A DNA stretch of 64,000 nt from an uncultured Opitutales bacterium (GTDB lineage: Bacteria > Verrucomicrobiota > Verrucomicrobiia > Opitutales > Intestinicryptomonadaceae): NCBI GenBank assembly GCA_944389215.1, contig CALXLN010000108.1, positions 1 through 64,000 on the forward strand, given 5' to 3'. Below are positions 44,885 to 53,631 of this stretch, piece after piece. Numbering within the stretch: position 1 is the first letter of the stretch; each line of letters opens with the position of its first letter. Below the pieces are notes generated by a model. It saw nothing but the letters and a program-made list of their open reading frames with translations. It did no database searches and had not been told where the DNA came from. A program made the translations under genes and the position numbers.

Positions 44885-46714
44885 TTAGAACGGGAAAGGG
44901 TTGTCGCTCGGAGCCGGCGCATTTTGGGTAGGCGTTGTTTTCTTTTTTTCCTTGGGCTTGTAAATGCGCATGGATTCGTTGAATACGACCGCCTTTTTGT
45001 GCACTTTCAATCCTTGTACCACGATTGCCTTGTGCGGTGTAACCGGACAAATATATTCGCAGGCCCCGCAGCCTATACATACGTCTTCGTGGACATAGGG
45101 TATGTATAGGCTGTTTTCAAGCTTGCCGAACGGAATCATCTCAATCGCCTGGACCGGGCAGTGTTCGGCGCAGGCGGCGCAGTCTGTTCCGTCGGTTTTT
45201 ACAACGCATAGACTCTTTTTAAATTTTGCCGTTCCTATTTTTACTAGAAGTTTTTCCTTTGATGTCAGAAATTTTATTGCTCCCGTAGGGCAAGCCTTTG
45301 TGCACGCATGGCATGTATGCAGGCAAAAACCTTGCGAAAAGTCCATAAACGGCTGCATAAAACCGCTCAACCCCCATTCGGAGAGCGATGGTTTTAAAAT
45401 TTGCGATTTGCACGCGGCGGTGCATATTTGGCAACCAGTGCATAAATTCAAAAAACTTTCGATGCTTCCCGAGCCAGGCGGGGAAGCCAGCCGTTTGTCT
45501 GGGCGTTCGCCTTCAATGAAATACGGAGAGGCGTCCTCGTCGATTTTACAGTTGCCGCCGATTCCCAGGCCTGCATTGCGCATTTTGCCTTTCCCCATAC
45601 CCAGTCCCTTGCCGATACCGGCGTCTTTTTTCGCGGCGGAGCAAAGAATTCCGCCCAATGCCAGAATCGCTGCCGGAAGAGTTCTGCGCGATATTCCCAA
45701 ATTTTCTCTATGGAGGGGGAATGGCGATTTTTTTAAATCAGCGGAGGCTCCGGCGGAAGCGCTTTCAGATTTTTTCCCCGAAAAAAGTTTTTTTATTCCC
45801 GGGTTTAGGCGCAGATATATAGCCCCTTTTGGGCATTGCGCGGCGCAGTTTAGGCACATTACGCATTTTGAGAAATCGATGTTTTTATTTTTTGCGTCGA
45901 CGCATTCGGCTTTGCAGTTGCGCTCGCATATTCCGCAAGAGACGCATTTGGAATTGTCGAAGGCTATTTTAAAAATGGAAAACCTTGAGAATACCCCCAA
46001 AAAAGCGCCGACCGGGCATATTGTATTGCAGTAAAGTCTTCCGCGCAAGAGCGTGGCTAAGGAAATTGCGGCCAAAATAAGCAATGCAAATCCAAATGCG
46101 TAAAGGGCGACGGCCGGATTGCCGTCGACCGGCTTTATGGAATACACTCCGATATTCGACAGCGCCAAGCCAATTGTGTTGACGCTTTCCGCAAGCAGCG
46201 GGGTAACAATGCATCCCATTATTTTTCCGTAGAGAGGATACGGGTCTATGAATCCTAGAAGGTGTTTGTATCCGAAAGCTATCGCAAGGATTGCTATTCC
46301 CAGGAAAAAGTACCTGATGAAATTGCGCGCGCGCACGTATTTGTATTTCCCGAAATTTTTAGCGCAGAATTTTCCCAGGCTTGTTTTCTTTAGAAAGGAT
46401 ATTTTAGACGGCGAAAGTCCTATTCGCCTAATGATATCCATCAATATTCCAAACGGGCAGAAAAACGAGCAATATATTCTGCCGAATATCAGCGCGCAAA
46501 TGGTAAATGTTATAAACGCCGACCCAGCAGCAAGGCTTCCCATAGCCAGCATCTTTGAAAGGGAAGGAGCGTAAAGCGTGGCGGTCGGATTGTACATGTA
46601 ATAGGGTTTGGGCAGCGAGTGGTATATGTCCAAAAATTGCGCGCTTATTGCAAAAAATATAGCAAGCGCGATTAGCACCCTAAATTTTTTTAATATTCTA
46701 AAAATCTTATTCAT
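44885..46714 (-). CDS. NapH-NapG-like fused membrane polyferredoxin
   Basis: A 609-residue protein from ATG 46714; the longer frame would start inside the terminator of the gene before. Residues 1-250 hold four to five membrane segments with CSFFCPFG and CNTICPVGAF, as in NapH/MauN-type quinol-linked proteins. Two [4Fe-4S] motifs follow (CVSCGICERNC at 257, CVMCLNCAAQCP at 284). At 342 there is an internal SRRTLPAAILALGG, like a Tat signal turned membrane anchor. Then four more ferredoxin-type motifs (about 425, 468, 512 and 547) match the NapG order. It should pass electrons from quinol across the membrane. No nitrate reductase is nearby; DUF362 is the operon partner. Confidence 0.8.
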   Translation of the reverse strand: MNKIFRILKKFRVLIALAIFFAISAQFLDIYHSLPKPYYMYNPTATLYAPSLSKMLAMGSLAAGSAFITFTICALIFGRIYCSFFCPFGILMDIIRRIGLSPSKISFLKKTSLGKFCAKNFGKYKYVRARNFIRYFFLGIAILAIAFGYKHLLGFIDPYPLYGKIMGCIVTPLLAESVNTIGLALSNIGVYSIKPVDGNPAVALYAFGFALLILAAISLATLLRGRLYCNTICPVGAFLGVFSRFSIFKIAFDNSKCVSCGICERNCKAECVDAKNKNIDFSKCVMCLNCAAQCPKGAIYLRLNPGIKKLFSGKKSESASAGASADLKKSPFPLHRENLGISRRTLPAAILALGGILCSAAKKDAGIGKGLGMGKGKMRNAGLGIGGNCKIDEDASPYFIEGERPDKRLASPPGSGSIESFLNLCTGCQICTAACKSQILKPSLSEWGLSGFMQPFMDFSQGFCLHTCHACTKACPTGAIKFLTSKEKLLVKIGTAKFKKSLCVVKTDGTDCAACAEHCPVQAIEMIPFGKLENSLYIPYVHEDVCIGCGACEYICPVTPHKAIVVQGLKVHKKAVVFNESMRIYKPKEKKKTTPTQNAPAPSDNPFPF

Positions 46715-46733
46715 AAAGTTTATTTCCCATAAT

Positions 46734-46772
46734 AAAAAAAGCGCGCGCAACACTGAATGTGCGGCGCGCGGC
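46734..46772 (-). terminator. Intrinsic terminator after DUF362 gene
   Basis: On the - strand CGCGCGC...GCGCGCG arms enclose a shorter CAC/GTG stem and are followed by TTTTTTTATT. It lies between the DUF362 gene and the polyferredoxin gene, so read-through would be partial. Confidence 0.7.
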
Positions 46773-46792
46773 AAATATCCCAAATGAGCCGG

Positions 46793-47740
46793 TTACGCCA
46801 TTGATATTCTCTTTACGTTCAGCTTGCTTAAGTCGGTTGTGCCAACGCCGAGTTTTTCGGCGGCTTCGATGTACTTAATGTCTTCGAGCTTGTACGGAAC
46901 TCCCATTCCGGTGGCTTTGGCGACGCTTGCAAAAATCTGTGTCGCAGCGACGTCGGCAGCCACAATATCGGTGGAAATCAGCTGGTACTTTGCTATCGGC
47001 GAAAATTCCGGAGATTTTCCGCGCGGGCCGTGCTCGAGCATAACGCGGTACGCGTCTACAATAGTCAAGGTTGTCTTTTGGTAGGAGGCGTAGTCTGCTA
47101 TGCACTGCGGCATATTGTTTCTATGCCACCATTGCCTGTCCCATATGCAGCCCATATAGTTTTTTAGAGCGCAGGTTATTTTTGCGCCTCCGTGGTGTTT
47201 TAATACGGGAATATTTATAAATACGTCGGGATTTATCGCAAGTTTGTGGACTTTGCAGTCTTTGAGCGACACTCCTTTGGGTACGGTTTGAGGCTCGTAC
47301 ATATTTTCGGTGTTTCCGGGAACCATCTTTCCGCCGTTTGATTCCACCGCGGCGGCTATGCCGCTTACTTTGTAGCGGTTGTCCCAATCGTTCCCGCAAG
47401 TGTGGTCGAAGCAAAACACTTCCTTGGCGCCGGCGTCGAAGCAATATTTGACTATCTTCGCCACCAGGCCGGGATCGGTATTGGCTCCGTATTCCGGGGG
47501 TCTGTCCCAGCCGATATTCGGTTTTATGACGACCGTTTGCCCTTTCTTTACGAATCTGGACATGCCGCCCATTTCGGCTATGCCTTTTTCAAACATATCT
47601 GCCGCCGTTCCGCCGTGGATGGCGACCATATCGGGCAGTCCGGCTTTTTCTTTGGCGTCGGCAAAGAGCGTTTTCCCTGCGGGTATTGCGGATGCGGCCG
47701 CGCCGAGGGCTACCTTGTAAACAAATTCTCGTCTTTTCAT
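46793..47740 (-). CDS. DUF362-domain protein, Tat-exported
   Basis: A 315-residue protein with a Tat-like N-terminus (KRREFVYKVALGAAASAIPAG). The mature part is a DUF362 domain: VVIKPNIGWDRPPEYGANTDPGLV, EVFCFDHTCG, INIPVLKHHGGAKITCALKNYMG and STDIVAADVAATQI. Many DUF362 proteins carry a ferredoxin part of their own; this one does not, and instead precedes a six-cluster polyferredoxin gene. Its biochemical role is not known. The pair is frequent in Verrucomicrobiota and Bacteroidetes, as I recall. Confidence 0.85.
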   Translation of the reverse strand: MKRREFVYKVALGAAASAIPAGKTLFADAKEKAGLPDMVAIHGGTAADMFEKGIAEMGGMSRFVKKGQTVVIKPNIGWDRPPEYGANTDPGLVAKIVKYCFDAGAKEVFCFDHTCGNDWDNRYKVSGIAAAVESNGGKMVPGNTENMYEPQTVPKGVSLKDCKVHKLAINPDVFINIPVLKHHGGAKITCALKNYMGCIWDRQWWHRNNMPQCIADYASYQKTTLTIVDAYRVMLEHGPRGKSPEFSPIAKYQLISTDIVAADVAATQIFASVAKATGMGVPYKLEDIKYIEAAEKLGVGTTDLSKLNVKRISMA

Positions 47741-47887
47741 GTTGGCGATTATGATGGATATTTGATGAAGGTAAAGTATTTTTACGAATGCGTGCGTATT
47801 TTTTTAACGGAGCAAAGTGAAAAAAGTTTCGCAAAGATTATTGCATTTTTTTGCGCCGCGGACATCTTAATTGTTTTTTTCGATTCC

Positions 47888-48646
47888 ATGGATGCAGTAA
47901 GAGAGTTTTTATCGTCGCCATTTCAAATGGCCGCGTTGTTTGCGTGCGCGTTTTTAATAGGCATGTCAAAAACGGGCATTCAGGGGGTTGTGATGCTTTC
48001 AATTCCCGTTATGGCGCTGGCCTTCGGCGCTAAAGAATCGACCGGCGTTATATTGCCGATGCTTTGTTTTGCCGATATCATAGCGGTCGTCTATTATAGA
48101 AGGCAGGCGCAGTGGAAATATATTCTCAAGCTTGTGCCCGCGGCGGTATTGGGGTTTTTCGTCGCGATTTTCGCGGACAGTTTTGTCCCGCATGAAAGTT
48201 TTAAGATGCTGATGGGCGCGTGCATATTATCGGGATTATTTATAATGGCGCTGTCGCGGAAGTTCGGAAATAGTTTGGAGGGGATTTTCCAGTCGCGCCT
48301 GTACGCTCAATTTTTTGGGCTTCTGGGCGGTTTCACAACGATGATCGGGAATGCGGCGGGGCCGGTTATGTCGATATACCTATTGTCGGTCAAGCTTCCG
48401 AAACTTGCGTTTGTGGGAACCAGCGCATGGTTCTTTATGATAGTTAACTATCTTAAAGTCCCTTTGCAAATTTTTGCTTGGGACAATATTTCTTGGAGCA
48501 CCATAGCGGTGGATTCTCTGGCTGTCCCGTTTATTTTTGCGGGGGCGGCTATCGGAGTTTGGGCGGTCAAGAAAATGCCCGAAGGCGGATACCGAGCTTT
48601 TGTCGAGATTGTAACTGCGCTTTCGGCGCTGATACTTTTCTTCTAG
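47888..48646 (+). CDS. TauE/SafE family membrane transporter
   Basis: A 252-residue integral membrane protein with about eight transmembrane helices in two related halves, each starting with an inverted-repeat-like glycine-rich segment (ALFACAFLIGMSKTGIQG and FFGLLGGFTTMIGNAAGPVMS). This is the TauE/SafE pattern, whose members export sulfite, sulfoacetate or related organic anions. Start ATG 47888 is chosen since the open frame further upstream overlaps the divergent DUF362 gene. No ribosome site is clear. The substrate is unknown, and no sulfonate gene is near. Confidence 0.85.
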   Translation: MDAVREFLSSPFQMAALFACAFLIGMSKTGIQGVVMLSIPVMALAFGAKESTGVILPMLCFADIIAVVYYRRQAQWKYILKLVPAAVLGFFVAIFADSFVPHESFKMLMGACILSGLFIMALSRKFGNSLEGIFQSRLYAQFFGLLGGFTTMIGNAAGPVMSIYLLSVKLPKLAFVGTSAWFFMIVNYLKVPLQIFAWDNISWSTIAVDSLAVPFIFAGAAIGVWAVKKMPEGGYRAFVEIVTALSALILFF

Positions 48647-48670
48647 CCTGAAAGCCAAGGATAAAATTGT

Positions 48671-48700
48671 TTGACAGGGCGGGGTATTTTTTTGAAATAA
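48671..48700 (+). promoter_or_regulatory. Possible promoter of the B12 receptor transcript
   Basis: TTGACA at 48671-48676 and AAATAA at 48695-48700, 18 bases apart, lie about 40 bases before the conserved riboswitch core. Confidence 0.35.
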
Positions 48701-48724
48701 AACTGTTCTTTTATTTATAGACAC

Positions 48725-48945
48725 AACAGCGCAACACCGTGGAACGCCGTTAGAATCGGCGACAGTCGCGCTGCGGTAACAGGGAACGTCCGGGATATTT
48801 GTAAAAGGGGCTAAATGCGCCCGCCAATGGACCGGTTTGTCGCGGATGCAATGCGCATTGCATCCGCAGGCGGACGGTTTGTGAAGGCGTACCGGGCGGC
48901 GCGGGAAGAATCCCGCATATTATCTGGAGTCCGAATATTCGGTGT
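48725..48945 (+). promoter_or_regulatory. Cobalamin riboswitch ahead of the TonB-dependent receptor gene
   Basis: The core at 48741-48780 reads GGAACGCCGTTAGAATCGG then GACAGTCGCGCTGCGGTAAC, matching the GGGAA..GGTGAAAATCC..ACTGCCCGCAACTGTAA pattern of adenosylcobalamin riboswitches. GCCAATGG at 48823-48830 stands at the GCCACTGG position, GGGAAGA follows at 48903, and ATCTGGAGTCC at 48922-48932 resembles the B12 box. A 26-base perfect palindrome (48842-48867) fills a variable arm. No T-tailed terminator is seen before the gene, so control may act on translation. The second copy near 54.7 kb shares the same core. Confidence 0.75.
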
Positions 48946-49088
48946 TGCCTTTCGTGGGGCGCAAGATTCGCTCCGGCGGCGAGTCGGAAAATTCCGGCGG
49001 TTTGGCCGCCTGCGGATTTTCGGGCTTCCGGTAAAAAATTTCCGCATTTTAGCGTGTGCGGAAACTTCATCGCGCAAGTGGAGCTTCA

Positions 49089-51218
49089 ATGACTTTAAAA
49101 TTTTTCATAGCCGCAATATGTTTTGCGTTTATCTGCCCTCTTTTTGTGCGGGCGGAAAATGGGGGTTTTGCGGGCGGAGCCGAAGCCGAAATTGCGGATG
49201 TCGAAGTTTGGGATGGGGCTCCGGGCGGAGTTTTGGTGGATTCGGAAGCTTCGGAAGGGCGCCGCGAATTGGAGGAAATAGTCGCCACCGGATACGATTT
49301 TAAAGCTGGGTCTTTGGAAGTTCCCGTGAACATATCGAAAATCGGGCGCGGAGACATAGAGAAGTCTTCGGCTGTGAACCTTGTCGAACTTCTCCAAAAA
49401 AAAGGCGGAGTTATCGTGCGTTCCACCGACGGAAATTCCCATTCCGGCGAGATATCAATGCGCGGATTCGGCGAGAACTCGCAGCTGCGCGTGCTGGTTA
49501 TCGTTGACGGGCACAGGTTGAACCGTTCGGATATGGGCGCTTTAAATTTAATGCAAATTCCCGCGGACAACATAGAGTCCATAGAAATTCTCCGCGGCTC
49601 CCATACCGCCGAATACGGCAACAACGCAGTTGCCGGCGTAATAAAAATAAAAACTTTGAAGGGGGCTATAGACGACTCGATAGGCGCGCGTTTGGTTTTC
49701 GGCTCGTACGGATTGTTTCAGGCAGCCGGCAGATTTACCGGCAATAGCGGCGACTGGTTCTATTCGGGCGAGGCCACGCGCTATCAGACGGACGGCTATC
49801 GGCAAAATTCAAGCGCGTGGTCCGATTCTTTCAATTTGTCCGCCGGCAATTTCATAAGCGATTCCACAACTGTGGACGTTGGTTTAAACTATAACATAGA
49901 CTACAACCAAATGCCGGGCGCGCTCGCTACATTTTCCCAGGCGGAGGAAAATCCGCGGCAGTCTCTGCAGGACGGACAATGGGCGCGCGTAAATTCCGCT
50001 TTGGCGACAGCCCGTTTAACTTCGGAGCTTTCGCGCACGCAAATAGACGCGCCCGTCGGCGTAAACATTCGCAGGGCCGAGTGGACGTGGGACACTAAGT
50101 GGTTCGACAACGACCAGTGGAATGTATCGTTCAATCCGCGCGCGGATTACGAATTTACCGAAGAAATCAGCGCATATTTTGGCGCGGACTTGTCTCTCGA
50201 CGGCATAACTTACGCCGGCTACCTAAACAAAAACCGCACCGATACCGTGGAAAATTCCGACATAGACATGCAGACATTCGGCGCATACGCAGGCGGAAAA
50301 TGGGAGGCGTTGGAAGATTTCACATTGTCCGGCGCCCTCCGCGGAGAAGCCGCGCGCATAGGCGGACAAGACGTTCGCTACGACGCCCAGACTGTGCCCA
50401 AGTACATATATAGAAGGGGGCAGTGGATTTTAAATCCTCTCTATTCAAATCCTCCCAAGGTGCTGTCGTCTTTTGACGGACAAAAGTGGTACGGCGGATT
50501 TGCCGCGGATTTTGGCGCAAACTATAAATTGGACGACAGCCAAAGTTTGTTTGCGCGCTTCGACCAGCTTTACCGCTATCCCGCAACCGACGAAGTCGCC
50601 GCGTACCAAGGCACTACAATGGCCAAGCCGTTTAACGTGGATTTAAAGCCGGAATGCGGCCAGAATTACGAATTGGGATACAAGTATTGCGCAGGCGGAT
50701 GGGATTTTGTAGGCAACGGATTTGTGCAGATGCTGACGGACGAAATTTCATACGACGCCAACCAGGCTCTCAACGTCAACTTGGATCCGACTATTAGATA
50801 CGGCTTTGACGCGAGGTTTTCCTACGACGCCGAGATGTGGGGGGCGTCTTTTAACGCCACAATCATGCGCGCGGAATTCCGCAGCGGAAAATATTCCGGC
50901 AATGCCGTGCCGCTTGTGCCGCAGTATGCAGGCTCCGCTACGCTTTACGCAAAACCGCTCGAGTGGATAACATTGAGCGCTACTTTTAATTACGTCGGGC
51001 CGCAGCCCCAAGGCAACGACTATCTCAACGCCTACCGCAAGATACCCGGATATTGCACGGTCGATTTTCAGGCGCTCTTTGAAGTTTGCAGATACGGAAG
51101 CGTTTTTTTTGCGGTCGAAAACGCGTTTGACAAAAATTATGTTTCCGCCGCGTGGGTCGGGTCTATATATCCGGCGATTGGCAGGGTTTTAAAAGTGGGA
51201 GTCAATTTAAAGTTTTAG
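49089..51218 (+). CDS. btuB: TonB-dependent receptor, BtuB-like (vitamin B12)
   Basis: A 709-residue outer-membrane receptor from ATG 49089, preceded by GTGGAG. A signal peptide is followed by the plug domain (about 60-190) with VNLVELLQKKGGVIV, SMRGFGENSQLRVLVIVDG, NIESIEILRGSHTAEYGNNAVAGVI, all BtuB/FepA-like. The 22-strand barrel ends in KVGVNLKF with a terminal Phe. Plug motifs and the cobalamin riboswitch ahead together argue that the substrate is a corrinoid. TonB, ExbBD and the BtuCDF ABC transporter are not in the window. The next gene starts six bases later and shares the transcript. Confidence 0.85.
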   Translation: MTLKFFIAAICFAFICPLFVRAENGGFAGGAEAEIADVEVWDGAPGGVLVDSEASEGRRELEEIVATGYDFKAGSLEVPVNISKIGRGDIEKSSAVNLVELLQKKGGVIVRSTDGNSHSGEISMRGFGENSQLRVLVIVDGHRLNRSDMGALNLMQIPADNIESIEILRGSHTAEYGNNAVAGVIKIKTLKGAIDDSIGARLVFGSYGLFQAAGRFTGNSGDWFYSGEATRYQTDGYRQNSSAWSDSFNLSAGNFISDSTTVDVGLNYNIDYNQMPGALATFSQAEENPRQSLQDGQWARVNSALATARLTSELSRTQIDAPVGVNIRRAEWTWDTKWFDNDQWNVSFNPRADYEFTEEISAYFGADLSLDGITYAGYLNKNRTDTVENSDIDMQTFGAYAGGKWEALEDFTLSGALRGEAARIGGQDVRYDAQTVPKYIYRRGQWILNPLYSNPPKVLSSFDGQKWYGGFAADFGANYKLDDSQSLFARFDQLYRYPATDEVAAYQGTTMAKPFNVDLKPECGQNYELGYKYCAGGWDFVGNGFVQMLTDEISYDANQALNVNLDPTIRYGFDARFSYDAEMWGASFNATIMRAEFRSGKYSGNAVPLVPQYAGSATLYAKPLEWITLSATFNYVGPQPQGNDYLNAYRKIPGYCTVDFQALFEVCRYGSVFFAVENAFDKNYVSAAWVGSIYPAIGRVLKVGVNLKF

Positions 51219-51224
51219 TAGATT

Positions 51225-53426
51225 ATGAAAAAGTGTTTGTTATTATTTTTTAACTTTTGTTTGCCGTTTGCGCTGCCGGCGTATTATTTGCCGTTTGCGG
51301 AGCCCTACATGGTTGAGGGCTCATCGGAATGGGTGTATCCGCAGTCGGGCGATGTCGACAAAAACGCGTTCCCCGTGTATTTTTGCGCGGCGGCAAGCCA
51401 GACTCCGACTACGGCGATTGCGCACGACGACCCTAGGTTTGTCGATTGGGCTAGCGGCTGGAAGGACGTCTCGTACGGCGCAAATTGCGCAGAAGAATGG
51501 CGCACTCCCCATCTTGCGTGCGGCAAGGCGGGAACTTCTGTGTTCGACATAGTCTGCCTTGGCGACGGAGGCTCTATAACCATGACGTTCGACAACGCCA
51601 TTCGCGACGGAGAGGGTTTTGACTTTGCGGTTTTTGAAAATTCATTCGACGAAAAATTTTTGGAGCTTGCATACGTGGAGGTTTCTAGCGACGGCGTAAA
51701 CTTTGTGCGTTTCCCCAGTCTTTCTTTCATGATACCGGGCTTTGAAGATTTTGAATACGGGGATCCGCCGCCTATAGGTTCGTCGGGTTCCGAAAACGCC
51801 GACGCCCGGTTGGTGTACAATTTGGCCTCAAAATACTCAATCGGCAACGGGCATCCTTTCGATTTGGCTGAGCTAAAGTATGCGTACGACTTCGCAATGA
51901 GCGCCGAGTGCACTTTTTCCGACGAATATAAAAACCATATCATTCAAAATTACCCAAAGCTCAACGTTCAAAACGTAAAATACGTCCGCATTGTCGACAT
52001 AATAGGCGACGGCAGAAACCGCGACAGCGAGGGATACCCCATTTGCGACCCTTGCAATTGCGTCGGCAGCGCAGGTTTCGACTTGGACGCCATAGGCGTT
52101 ATAAATTCTGCTAAGAATTCGTCGCTGAAAACGCAGACAATAACATTCGAGCCTTTGGAGCCTATGCAGTATAACAAGGTTGTTCCGGTAACTCTCGTGG
52201 CTGTTTCGGACTCAAACCTTCCGGTGCGTTTTGAAATAGTTTCGGGTAACGCAGCTATCGACGGCAATGTTCTTACCCCCGCTGCCGAAGTGGGCGAGAT
52301 AATCGTGCGCGCCGTGCAGGACGGCAACGATATCTATGCCAAAGCTTACGCCTTTCAAATTTTAAAAATAACCGAGAAGCAGACCCAGACAATAACGTTT
52401 TCCGCCATACCCAACCGCACTCCGGGCGATTCCGCCACAATAGCCCTTGCGGCGTCGTCTTCGTCGGGTTTGCCCGTTGGGTTTTATCTAGTTGCAGGCG
52501 ACGGAGATTTCAGCGGGCAAAGCCTTGTGTTAAACGATACTTCCGCCCCGCAGATAATAACGGTGCGCGCCTACCAGGACGGCGACTCCGATTACGCCCA
52601 GGCGACGCCCGTCGACAGAAGTTTTGCCATATATTCTCCCCAGACTTTCGCCCAATGGTCGGCGGCAAATGGCTCGGTTTCCGAAACGGACGACCTCAAT
52701 GGCGATGGCTATTGCGCGGCTTTCGACTACGCATTCGGCGCGGACACTGCGTCTGTAAACCCGCGCAATTTGCCGAATGTAAGCGTTGAAAACGGCGTTA
52801 TAACAGCGTCTTGGAGGGTGCGCGTGGATTCTTCCGAAGTCCAGTCGCTGCAGATAAAAACGCGGGTGGGCGGTTCTTCTTTATGGGTGCGCAGGACGGC
52901 TTCGGCGGGAGATTTATACATTGAAAACGGCAGCGTTTACTGCAATTATTCTTTCTCGATGGCGCAGCCTAAAAACAGCGTAGACGTGCGTTTTGATGTT
53001 GCGTTGGCAAGCGGAGCGTCGGCAGTTTCCGCTCCGTATACATTTGCATACGCCTACGCGTATTCGGATTGGCTGGCAGATAACTTGATAGGCGAACGCG
53101 AGAGCGCCGCCGACTATTGCGTTTCGCCAGACGGAATGACGAACCTGCAAAAATATGCGTCCAATCTTCCCGCGCGCGAAATGTGTTCCGAGTCTCAAGT
53201 TGCGTCTTTCGGGAGATCCGAAGCCGGGGTTGTTATGACGTACAGGTTCTATAAATACTCCGATGTAAAAAAGACCTTCCAATGGAGTGCGGATATGTCT
53301 GATTGGCACGATGCTTCAGATTCCGACATAACCGTGGAAGAGTCCCAAACCGATTTAATTTACAAGTTTACTAAACAGATTCCCGAGGGCGGAAAATGTT
53401 TTATGCGCGTGAAAATAGAAAAGTAG
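51225..53426 (+). CDS. Large secreted surface protein of the B12 operon
   Basis: A 733-residue exported protein (signal peptide to about residue 19). Residues 25-300 form a jelly-roll-like domain with DGGSITMTFDNAIRDGEGFDF, FAVFENSFDEKFLELAYVEV and DGVNFVRFP; similar 'cell surface' domains occur beside cobalamin receptors in Bacteroidetes, as I recall. Two Ig-like repeats follow (about 305-392 and 394-487), both opening QTITF. Then comes a DLNGDGYCAAFDYAFGAD calcium-type/YALG-like module known from Verrucomicrobia surface proteins, and a beta-rich C-terminus. No PEP-CTERM or barrel end is visible. Co-transcription with the receptor suggests it presents or scavenges corrinoids. This role is inferred. 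Confidence 0.7.
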   Translation: MKKCLLLFFNFCLPFALPAYYLPFAEPYMVEGSSEWVYPQSGDVDKNAFPVYFCAAASQTPTTAIAHDDPRFVDWASGWKDVSYGANCAEEWRTPHLACGKAGTSVFDIVCLGDGGSITMTFDNAIRDGEGFDFAVFENSFDEKFLELAYVEVSSDGVNFVRFPSLSFMIPGFEDFEYGDPPPIGSSGSENADARLVYNLASKYSIGNGHPFDLAELKYAYDFAMSAECTFSDEYKNHIIQNYPKLNVQNVKYVRIVDIIGDGRNRDSEGYPICDPCNCVGSAGFDLDAIGVINSAKNSSLKTQTITFEPLEPMQYNKVVPVTLVAVSDSNLPVRFEIVSGNAAIDGNVLTPAAEVGEIIVRAVQDGNDIYAKAYAFQILKITEKQTQTITFSAIPNRTPGDSATIALAASSSSGLPVGFYLVAGDGDFSGQSLVLNDTSAPQIITVRAYQDGDSDYAQATPVDRSFAIYSPQTFAQWSAANGSVSETDDLNGDGYCAAFDYAFGADTASVNPRNLPNVSVENGVITASWRVRVDSSEVQSLQIKTRVGGSSLWVRRTASAGDLYIENGSVYCNYSFSMAQPKNSVDVRFDVALASGASAVSAPYTFAYAYAYSDWLADNLIGERESAADYCVSPDGMTNLQKYASNLPAREMCSESQVASFGRSEAGVVMTYRFYKYSDVKKTFQWSADMSDWHDASDSDITVEESQTDLIYKFTKQIPEGGKCFMRVKIEK

Positions 53427-53438
53427 CGCGCCGCGAAT

Positions 53439-53454
53439 GGCTTGGCGCCAAGCC
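53439..53454. repeat. Perfect 16-base palindrome after the surface-protein gene
   Basis: GGCTTGGCGCCAAGCC is fully self-complementary. It lacks a T-run, so it is not a standard intrinsic terminator, but it could form a stem at the transcript's 3' end. Confidence 0.6.
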
Positions 53455-53573
53455 GCTTGAAATAACGGAACGCAGCTGTTGAAAGGCGAGCTTTGGGCGC
53501 TTTGCGCCGCGTTGGAATTTATGCTTGCGCCGCGTTTTTCCGGGAAATAAAGCGTTTTTGTACGCAAAGAAAA

Positions 53574-53601
53574 GAAGCCGCCGGATTGTCCCGGCGGCTT
53601 C
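53574..53601 (-). terminator. Intrinsic terminator after the DUF4465/PEP-CTERM gene
   Basis: An eleven-pair stem (GAAGCCGCCGG at 53574 with CCGGCGGCTTC at 53591) is followed on the - strand by TTTTCTTT. Confidence 0.75.
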
Positions 53602-53631
53602 TGGCCTGTTAGGATATATACGAATAAATTC

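Noticed and set aside
45102-46034. 310-codon open frame on the + strand
   Set aside because: It is antisense to the polyferredoxin gene; Cys- and Pro-rich translation mirrors the ferredoxin codons.
47402-47887. 162-codon N-terminal extension of the TauE-family gene
   Set aside because: The extension is antisense to the start of the DUF362 gene; the membrane protein begins sensibly at 47888.
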